Source of the DNA: Streptacidiphilus jeojiense
GTDB lineage: Bacteria > Actinomycetota > Actinomycetes > Streptomycetales > Streptomycetaceae
Assembly (NCBI RefSeq): GCF_000719095.1
Contig: NZ_JOEH01000022.1
Location: 62,001 to 126,000, forward strand
Direction: 5' to 3'
DNA: 64,000 nucleotides
Shown here: one piece after another, positions 37,916 through 44,727 of the stretch
Layout: every line of letters starts with the position of its first letter
How positions within the stretch are numbered: the stretch's first letter is position 1
Made by a program: the position numbers and the translations under genes
The notes under the pieces: generated by a model
Told to the model about the DNA's origin: nothing
Database searches by the model: none
The model's input: the letters and a program-made list of their open reading frames with translations, nothing else

Positions 37916-39177
37916 CGCAGGCCCTCCGGTGCGGGGTCGGACGGGACCGGCAGCAGCGGCGCCGGGTTGCTGCCGGTGCAGTAGCCGACCTGGTGGGCGG
38001 AGGCCTCGGCGGCGAAGACGGTGAGGGCGCTGCGCACCAGCCGCACCGTTCCGTCCGGGTGGTGGCACACGCCGCGGCCCTCGACCAGGCCGGACCAGCG
38101 GGCCAGGTCGTCGAGCAGCCGGGGCGAGCCGACGGCCCGCAGCGGCGAGGCCAGATCGGCGAAGGCCGCGGCGATCCGCGGCAGCCCGTTGAGGCAGGGG
38201 CCGCACTGTCCGGCCGACTCCAGCGCCAGGTAGCGCAGCACCCGGGCGGTCTCGACCAGCCCGCAGCGGTCGGCCGGCAGCGCCGCCAGCACGCCCGCGC
38301 CCAGCGGCACGCCCAGGTCGGCCGCAGCCAGGCGCCGGTCCAGCGCGGCCGCCGGCAGCCAGCTGCCGTGGTAGCCGCCCACCAGCACCGCCTGGACCGG
38401 CGACGGGAGCGGACCGAACAGCCGCCGCAGCGGAGTCCCGGTGGAGGCCTCGAAAACCCGGGGGGCCGTCCCGGCGGTGTGGACGGTGCACAGCATGGAG
38501 CCGGGCTCCGCCGCAGTGCCCGCGGTGCGGAACCAGCCGGGGCCGTAGCGGGAGACCAGTGCCAGCTGGGCCAGCGTCTCCACGTTCTGCACCAGGGTGG
38601 GCGCCCCGCCGACGCCGCGTTCGCGGGTCGGCGGCTGCGGGAAGCGGGGCAGACCGCTGCCGCCGGAGAGGTAGCCGGTGAGCGCGGAGGACTCGCCGGA
38701 GAGGAACCGGCGCGGCACCTCGGTCAGCTCAACCCGGTCGCCGCCGCGCTCGGCCAGTGCGGCGCGCAGCCCGGGCAGCAGGCCGCTGCCCTGCTCCACG
38801 GCCAGGTGCGCGGTCCGGGCGCCGATCGCCTCGGCGGCGGTCAGCAGCCCGTCCAGGACCAGGTGCGGGGCCAGCCGCAGCAGCGTCGCGTCCTTGTGGC
38901 TGGCGGGTTCGCCCTCGCAGCCGTTGGCCACGGCGACGGGGGTCCGTCCGCTGCGTCCGGCCGCCGCGGCGACGGCCTCCAGCTTGCGGTGCACCGGGAA
39001 GGCGGCACCGCCGCGCCCGGTCAGCCCGGCCTCGGCGAGCATCGCCGACAGCCCCTGCGTGCCGGCCCGGGGGCCGTACTGCGCAGTGTGGGCGGCCAGG
39101 TCCAGCGGGGTCCGCGGCAGCAGCCGGGGCAGGGCGTCGTGCAGGACGGCGCCGGCGGGCTGAGGGATGGTCGTCAT
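37912..39177 (-). CDS. NuoF-like NADH:acceptor oxidoreductase subunit
   Basis: A 421-residue protein related to the 51-kDa subunit of complex I. TGRGGAAFPVHRKLEAV is the NAD/FMN glycine-rich loop, NGCEGEPASHKD the FMN site, then an SLBB-like region, and QCGPCLNGLPRIAAAF with GVCHHPDG forms part of an iron-sulfur site that looks depleted compared with NuoF. No other complex I genes are here, so it likely serves a small redox chain with the ferredoxin and the haem membrane protein. ATG at 39177. Confidence 0.84.
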   Translation of the reverse strand: MTTIPQPAGAVLHDALPRLLPRTPLDLAAHTAQYGPRAGTQGLSAMLAEAGLTGRGGAAFPVHRKLEAVAAAAGRSGRTPVAVANGCEGEPASHKDATLLRLAPHLVLDGLLTAAEAIGARTAHLAVEQGSGLLPGLRAALAERGGDRVELTEVPRRFLSGESSALTGYLSGGSGLPRFPQPPTRERGVGGAPTLVQNVETLAQLALVSRYGPGWFRTAGTAAEPGSMLCTVHTAGTAPRVFEASTGTPLRRLFGPLPSPVQAVLVGGYHGSWLPAAALDRRLAAADLGVPLGAGVLAALPADRCGLVETARVLRYLALESAGQCGPCLNGLPRIAAAFADLASPLRAVGSPRLLDDLARWSGLVEGRGVCHHPDGTVRLVRSALTVFAAEASAHQVGYCTGSNPAPLLPVPSDPAPEGLR

Positions 39178-39182
39178 GGCCG

Positions 39183-39842
39183 TCAGGCTCCCTTCCGGGT
39201 GTCGGCGTACTCGCGGGCCGGGGCGGCAGCCGCGGTGCGGTGCGCGGCGTCGACCGATTCGGAGCGCGCCAGCAGCGCGGCCGGGGTGTCCGGCGCCGAG
39301 GGCCGCAGCGCCACCCGGATCCGTACCGCGACGGCGGCCAGGACGGCGGCCACGCAGACCACGGTCAGCCACAGGGCCACGCCGGAGGCCATCCCACCGG
39401 TGCCGGAGCCCAGCGTGAGCCCGTGCACCACGGCCACCGGCCAGGACGCGTAGGCCAGCCAGTGCACCGCGCGCCAGACCCGGTGCCCGATCCTGGCCCG
39501 CAGCACGCTGGTGACGATCACGGCGAGCAGCAGGTCGAAGCCGACCGTGCCCAGGCCGAGCCAGAGCGGCTGGAAGTCGCTGACGAACGGCACCACGCTG
39601 TCGACCAGGCTGATGTTGACGTAGGAGTCGGCGACGGCGGTGACGATGTGGATCGCCAGGAACACCATCGCCAGCATGGAGAGGGTGCGGTGCAGGGTGA
39701 CCGTGCCGAACCGGGGCAGGCCCGGGAGCCGACCCCTCATCTGCACCGTCACACCCAGCACGGTGACCGCGGAGAACAGCACCAGCGAGACCACGCCGGT
39801 GGCCTGTCCCGCGTACCAGAGCACGGGGGAGGACGAACTCAT
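39183..39842 (-). CDS. Ferric-reductase-like membrane protein (YedZ/MsrQ type)
   Basis: A 219-residue protein with six hydrophobic helices. The pairs of histidines in TLHRTLSMLAMVFLAIHIV and VHWLAYASWPVAVVHGL fit bis-His haem ligation of the ferric-reductase-like domain. The last 45 residues are soluble and Ala/Arg-rich. It overlaps apbE by 4 bp. Confidence 0.85.
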   Translation of the reverse strand: MSSSSPVLWYAGQATGVVSLVLFSAVTVLGVTVQMRGRLPGLPRFGTVTLHRTLSMLAMVFLAIHIVTAVADSYVNISLVDSVVPFVSDFQPLWLGLGTVGFDLLLAVIVTSVLRARIGHRVWRAVHWLAYASWPVAVVHGLTLGSGTGGMASGVALWLTVVCVAAVLAAVAVRIRVALRPSAPDTPAALLARSESVDAAHRTAAAAPAREYADTRKGA

Positions 39843-40798
39843 GCCGCCACCTCCTGCTGCACTTCCGCCTCGGCGGGCCAGTCGGCCACCGCGGTGACGG
39901 TGCCGTCGGCGGCGACCAGCCGGGCCGGGAGGCGGTGGTCGGCCAGCCACTGCGGGGCCGAGGTGCCGCGCACCATCGCGGCGGTGCTGGCGGTGTTGGC
40001 GTCCAGGCAGGTGCCGGCCGCGACGCTGACGGTGCGCCAGGGCGTCTCCGCCGGAAGGCCGGTGCGCGGGTCGACCAGGTGGTGCATCGGACGGCTGCCG
40101 CGCCGCCAGCGCCGGGCGCTGATGCCCGAGCTGGCCAGGCCGCCGTCGCGGATGGTGACCAGCGCGTGCGGGCCCTCGGCGGCCGCGTCGACGGGTCCGG
40201 TGGCGTCCTGGACCCGTATTCGCCAGCCGCCCTCGGGGGCGCTCCCGGCCACGGCGGTGTCGCCGCCCAGGCTGACCAGGACGCCGCAGCCGGCGTCGGC
40301 GGCGAGCCGGGCGGCGGCCCGGTCCGCGGCCCAGGCCTTGGCGGTGGCGCCGAGGTCGAGCTCCACGCCCGGGGGCATGGCGACGGTGCAGGCGTCCGGG
40401 TCCAGCACGACCTTGCGCCAGCCCGGCACCGGCCGAACCAGCAGCCGCACCGGCCGGCCGTCGCGTTCGACCAGCTGGAAGTCGCGGTCGTAGCCGATGG
40501 CAGCCATCGCCGAGCCGACGGTGGGGTCGACGTCGCCGTCGGTGAGCTCGGCCGCCCGGAGCGCGGCGGCCAGGGCCTCGGCGAGCAGCGGGACCACCGG
40601 GACCGGGTGCCCGTCGGCGTAGCCGGCCGCGGTGTTCAGGCCGACCAGGTGGGAGTCGTCGCGGAAGCGGCTGCAGGCGGCGTCGACCTCGTCGAGCCAG
40701 TGCGCCAGCGCGTCACGGCAGTCGTCCAGCCGGAGCGGGTCGGTGACCACCAGCCGGACGGCACAGCCGAGGGCGCGCCAGTCGGCGGCGGCGGTCAT
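39839..40798 (-). CDS. apbE: FAD:protein FMN transferase ApbE
   Basis: A 319-residue enzyme that attaches FMN covalently to a threonine or serine of target proteins. ACSRFRDDSHLVGLN is the family start motif; VELDLGATAKAWAADRAA and SLGGDTAVAG bind FAD and magnesium; PMHHLVDPRTGLPAETPW is also conserved. Its usual partner has an FMN-binding domain; here the upstream gene has no such domain. One-base overlap with that gene and 4-bp overlap with the next. Confidence 0.9.
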   Translation of the reverse strand: MTAAADWRALGCAVRLVVTDPLRLDDCRDALAHWLDEVDAACSRFRDDSHLVGLNTAAGYADGHPVPVVPLLAEALAAALRAAELTDGDVDPTVGSAMAAIGYDRDFQLVERDGRPVRLLVRPVPGWRKVVLDPDACTVAMPPGVELDLGATAKAWAADRAAARLAADAGCGVLVSLGGDTAVAGSAPEGGWRIRVQDATGPVDAAAEGPHALVTIRDGGLASSGISARRWRRGSRPMHHLVDPRTGLPAETPWRTVSVAAGTCLDANTASTAAMVRGTSAPQWLADHRLPARLVAADGTVTAVADWPAEAEVQQEVAA

Positions 40799-41163
40799 CA
40801 GGAGCCGCCCGAGGTGGAGTGGGAGCTGCTGCTGGAGCTCGAAGTGGTGCTGGAGCTCGCCGCGCTGGTCTTGCTCGCGGTCGGGCTGGAGCTGGGCGTG
40901 GACAACGCGCTCGTACCGGACGAGGTCGACGTCGAGGCTGCGGACGACGAGGACGACGCCGACGCAGTGGGGGTCGGCGTCGTGGTCGTCGTCGTGCTGG
41001 TGCTTGCGGTGCTCGTGCTCGCCGTGGTCGAACTGGCCGGCATCGACGCCATGAGCGCCAGCGTCCCCGCCACGCTCACCACCGCCACGCCGGCGCTCAC
41101 CGCCGTGGTTCTGTTCGCCCCCTTGCGCGCGGCTTCGGGGGTACGACCTGCCTTCCGTGCCAT
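40798..41163 (-). CDS. Ser/Thr-rich membrane-anchored protein before apbE
   Basis: A 121-residue protein: basic N-terminus, one transmembrane helix (about residues 22-42), then 80 residues made almost only of Ser, Thr, Ala and Pro. In comparable operons this slot holds an FMN-binding protein flavinylated by ApbE; here the tail ends in SGGS with no FMN-binding motif. Either the domain was lost or the protein has another role. GGGAG precedes the ATG at 41163. First gene of the redox operon. Confidence 0.7.
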   Translation of the reverse strand: MARKAGRTPEAARKGANRTTAVSAGVAVVSVAGTLALMASMPASSTTASTSTASTSTTTTTTPTPTASASSSSSAASTSTSSGTSALSTPSSSPTASKTSAASSSTTSSSSSSSHSTSGGS

Positions 41164-41300
41164 CACGCTGCTCCCTTCGCTCGAATGGTGCGGACCTCGG
41201 TCCGTCGTCCACCACCCTGCGGCGGATTTGTGAGAGAGCTATGAGCTGCGCCTGAGCGTTCCGCCGTGATCGGCCCGTTATTTTCCTTGATACGCTGCGG

Positions 41301-41325
41301 CCGATGCGGACTGGTGCCGCATCGG
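41301..41325 (+). promoter_or_regulatory. 9-bp perfect inverted repeat upstream of the caspase-Hsp70 cassette
   Basis: CCGATGCGG (41301-41309) and CCGCATCGG (41317-41325) flank a 7-nt loop. No gene ends here, so it is not a terminator for a neighbour. It could be an operator or a 5'-leader structure for the cassette starting at 41441. An AT-richer tract (TTATTTTCCTTGATA) lies just before it. Confidence 0.55.
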
Positions 41326-41440
41326 GTCGGGAGCGGGTAATCAGGCGAAGCGACCACGGGCCGACCAGTCGCACGCGTAGGCTCGCATCACAGCGGAACA
41401 TTGCTGCTCGTAGTGGCTTGGAATGAGCGCAGGGGAGCCC

Positions 41441-41773
41441 ATGACCGACCCGACACAGCTGCCCGTGATCACCGTCGAGTTTGACGCCGAGGAGGGCGAG
41501 AAGTCCGTATTCTCGCGCACGCGGGCGGCTGTGACCCAGGTAACCCGCATCAGCTCCGACACACTGGCCCTGAGCGTAGCGCACCTGTGCCAGTACGTGG
41601 GCAAGGTGTTCGAACAGGCATCCACGGCGTCGGACGCCCTTGAGCTGACCGGGCTGGAGGTACAAGTACAGGTCACAGCCAAGGGTGAGGTCCGCCTCGT
41701 CGGGGCCACTTCCACAGAGATCAGCGGGGGCATGAAGCTGATCTTCCAGAAGAAGGTCGGGCCCTCGTCTTGA
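41441..41773 (+). CDS. Small Trypco-like protein, partner of the caspase-Hsp70 protein
   Basis: A 110-residue protein. It starts with a strand (VITVEFDAEEG), has a helical middle and ends in paired strands (LEVQVQVTAKGEVRLVGATS; GGMKLIFQKK). The layout resembles the Trypco (trypsin-co-occurring) domains that accompany peptidases in bacterial conflict systems; the match is by shape and is not certain. The ATG at 41441 is chosen for GGGGAG just upstream (alternative at 41423). Its stop overlaps the TTG start of the next gene (TTGA). Confidence 0.7.
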   Translation: MTDPTQLPVITVEFDAEEGEKSVFSRTRAAVTQVTRISSDTLALSVAHLCQYVGKVFEQASTASDALELTGLEVQVQVTAKGEVRLVGATSTEISGGMKLIFQKKVGPSS

Positions 41774-44679
41774 ACGTGGCAGTGATCGTCGGCTGCTCGT
41801 ACTACGAGGATGAGGACATCGCGAACCTCAGATTCGCCCACCTCGACGCGATGCGCGTCGGCGACGCCTTCACCGCCTCAGTCGATGTGGCGCCGGAGGC
41901 GGTGCTCACTTTCGCCGACGGACTGCCTCCGGGCCAACTACCCACCCGCCACAACGTGATCCGTACCCTGTCCGCCCTGGCCAAGTCCAGCGGCGCGCAG
42001 ATCGACCGCCTTTTCTTCTTTTTCAGCGGACACGGCTTTCACTCGAGCTCGGACGGCAGTGACTACCTGATCACCAGGGACTCGATCACCTCGGAACTCG
42101 AACACACCAGCCTCGAGTTCGAGCTCCTGGCGCGCATGCTTAGGGCGACCGGGGCCAAGCATGTCGTGCTACTGCTCGACGCCTGCAGGACGCCCCTCGG
42201 CGGTGGCAAGACCTTCGGCGCCCCAGCGAAGGTTCATGTCGAGCGCCTCTGCCCGCCGGGCATGGTGTCCTTCTGCTCCTGTGCCCCGGAGTCGACCTCC
42301 TACGAGAGCGCCCGGCTGCAGTCCGGTATCTTCTCTGAGGCCCTCTGCCGGGCCCTGAGTGACGAGGGCAGATGCGTCACCGTCGCCGACCTCGACTCCT
42401 ATCTCACGCATTGTGTCCCCAAGCTGGCCAGGGAGTTCGAGAAGCCGACCCAGCAGCCCTACTCGCGGGTGGAACCGCTGGCCCTCGCCGAACTGGAGAT
42501 CGTGTCACCGCGCAAGCGGAACGAGTGGCGGGCCTCGGCGAGCGTGGGCCAGGAGCTTCGGCAACGCTCCGTCAGCCGAGCCGTCAACGCCGTGATCCCT
42601 GACCGAGCGCTCTTTGCCATCGACTTCGGGACCACCAACTCGGTCATCGCCGTGGCGGACGACGACTCGAAAGTCCACTTCATCCCGGCCGGTGACGGAC
42701 GCCGTCTGGTTCCTTCGGTGATCACCTTCGTGTCGGACCTGGACTACCTGGTGGGCTCGCGCGCGGTGGACCTCGATCGCTACAGCCCGGGCCGCACGGC
42801 CCGGTCGGTCAAGCGGCGGCTGGGGACCGGATACGCCTTCCAACTTGATGGAAAGGAACTCTCTGCCGAACTGCTGTCCTCACTGGTGATCAGGAGCCTG
42901 CGCACCAACGCCGAGGATGTGCTCGGCCGGCTTCCGGCAGAGGCGATGATCGCCTATCCGGCGAATTTCAGCATCAGCCAGGCCAACAGCCTGCTGCGGG
43001 CGTTCGAACTCACCGGGCTGCGTGTGCACCGGATGGTGGGAGAGCCCAACATCGCCTGCGTGCTACTGCACCTCGACCGCCCGGAGTGGGAGGGCGTCGC
43101 CCTCGTGGTCGATCTGGGCGGCGGGACGCTCGACGTGGCGGTCGCGGAAGTCGGCGACAACGTCCACGAGATCATCTCCGTCTTCGGCGACAACCATCTC
43201 GGCGGCCTTGACTTCGACATCGCCCTCGCCGAGGTCTTCAAGGAGCGGCTGCTCGCCTGGAATCCCGCGGTGGCACTGGACTCCGAATTGGAGGCCCGGA
43301 TCCTGCGTGAGGCGGAACGCACCAAGGAAGTACTTACCGACCACGAGACGGCCGTGGCCTCGCTGCAGAACATTGAGGTCGGACCGCAGGTGCTGACGTT
43401 CAGCCTCACGGTCGACCGCTCCGAGTTCCGGGAGGTCTGCCGTGGTCTCACGGAGAGGTTCGCAAAGATCGTGAGAACGGCCATGGACGACAGCGACCGC
43501 GGACCCGTCGGCGTGGTGCTGCTCAGCGGCCAGGGCGGGAAGATCTTCACCGTGCGCGAGGCCCTTGAGGACATGCTCGACGGCGTCGAGTTCGTCACCG
43601 CCTACCAGGACTTCGCCGTGGCATACGGGCTGGCGCTCTACTCCTCTCTACTCGCAGGCGCCCGCAGCGCGCGGGAGGGGGCAGTCCCGCTACTGCTCGA
43701 CCTCAGCCACCGCGGCATCGGGGTCGTCTGCTCGGACGCCACCGCCCCGTCGCACAAGGCACCGGACCAGGCTACCTACCTTGAACGGCGGGTGAGGAAA
43801 GCGCCGGACTCGCATGCCAGGACCCATGTCGTCTTGGAGCGCCTGACCACCATTCCGACGAAACGCAGCGATTGGTTCCGGTTCGTGGGCGGTCCGGGGG
43901 AGGAGGTCGTCATCCCTGTCATCGAGAAGTCGAAGACGGCGGACGAGGATGTCGAGATCGGCACGGTCAGGTTTCCAGCGACGCAGGAGGCCGTGGACGT
44001 CGAGATCACCGTGGAGGTCGATGCGAACAGCGCCATCCTGCTCCTGGTGGCGGACTGGACGAACCTGACCTACCGACGGTTCCAGCTCAATCAGTACTAC
44101 CGGAATCCGAACTGGGTCATGCACAACGCGCTCGACCTCCTGCTCGACGGCTGGGCTGTCTACGACGTCGAACCGATGGACCCCGCCTTCCGCAGCTCGG
44201 AGGTGGTGGGCAGGGCGCCGACGACCCTGCGGGACCTGAACATACCCGAGGAGATCGCCACTATCGATCGAAGACTCGAGCAGGATGTCGCCGGATGGCG
44301 CAGGAGTGACACGTACATCGCAGGCGTCGGCGCCGCCCGGTTCACCGCCCTGCAGCGCAAGGCCCGCCTCCTGCTCGCCTCCGAACAGCGGGAGGAAGGC
44401 GCCCGCACACTCGCAGAAGCCATCCGACTCAATCTGTCCTCGGCGCGGGACAGCGTGCAGTGGGTCGTTCTCGCGCAGGCCGTACGTGTGGCCGAGCGCG
44501 AACTGACAAACGATCCGGCTATGCACCTGGTCAGGACGGCACTTGCACAGATCTGCGACCTACGCGAAGTCACCCGGACCTTCGCGCGCGATGCGCACGT
44601 GCCCGAAGCGATCACAGCGCTGGAGCGCATAGGTGCGACGCGCGAGGCACGGCACCTGACTGGCCTCATCGCACAATGA
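41770..44679 (+). CDS. Caspase-like peptidase fused to Hsp70-type ATPase
   Basis: A 969-residue two-part protein with a TTG start. Residues 1 to about 240 form a caspase-fold (C14) peptidase: His88 in FFFFSGHGF and Cys139 in LLLDACRTP are the catalytic dyad, and SGIFSEALCRAL is the conserved later helix. Residues about 280-630 form an Hsp70/actin-type ATPase: AIDFGTTNSVIAV (phosphate 1), VVDLGGGTLDVAV (phosphate 2), and VVLLSGQGGKIFTVREAL (adenosine region). Residues 640-969 contain a beta-rich then helical region, like a substrate-binding part. GC and codon use are lower than in neighbours (CTT, TTT, AAT codons occur). Coupled to the Trypco-like gene. Probably a conflict or regulated-death effector; the target is unknown. 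Confidence 0.88.
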   Translation: MNVAVIVGCSYYEDEDIANLRFAHLDAMRVGDAFTASVDVAPEAVLTFADGLPPGQLPTRHNVIRTLSALAKSSGAQIDRLFFFFSGHGFHSSSDGSDYLITRDSITSELEHTSLEFELLARMLRATGAKHVVLLLDACRTPLGGGKTFGAPAKVHVERLCPPGMVSFCSCAPESTSYESARLQSGIFSEALCRALSDEGRCVTVADLDSYLTHCVPKLAREFEKPTQQPYSRVEPLALAELEIVSPRKRNEWRASASVGQELRQRSVSRAVNAVIPDRALFAIDFGTTNSVIAVADDDSKVHFIPAGDGRRLVPSVITFVSDLDYLVGSRAVDLDRYSPGRTARSVKRRLGTGYAFQLDGKELSAELLSSLVIRSLRTNAEDVLGRLPAEAMIAYPANFSISQANSLLRAFELTGLRVHRMVGEPNIACVLLHLDRPEWEGVALVVDLGGGTLDVAVAEVGDNVHEIISVFGDNHLGGLDFDIALAEVFKERLLAWNPAVALDSELEARILREAERTKEVLTDHETAVASLQNIEVGPQVLTFSLTVDRSEFREVCRGLTERFAKIVRTAMDDSDRGPVGVVLLSGQGGKIFTVREALEDMLDGVEFVTAYQDFAVAYGLALYSSLLAGARSAREGAVPLLLDLSHRGIGVVCSDATAPSHKAPDQATYLERRVRKAPDSHARTHVVLERLTTIPTKRSDWFRFVGGPGEEVVIPVIEKSKTADEDVEIGTVRFPATQEAVDVEITVEVDANSAILLLVADWTNLTYRRFQLNQYYRNPNWVMHNALDLLLDGWAVYDVEPMDPAFRSSEVVGRAPTTLRDLNIPEEIATIDRRLEQDVAGWRRSDTYIAGVGAARFTALQRKARLLLASEQREEGARTLAEAIRLNLSSARDSVQWVVLAQAVRVAERELTNDPAMHLVRTALAQICDLREVTRTFARDAHVPEAITALERIGATREARHLTGLIAQ

Positions 44680-44727
44680 CCGGCCTGGCCGACCGGAGAC
44701 CCACGCCCTCAGGTGCGAAGTCACCTG

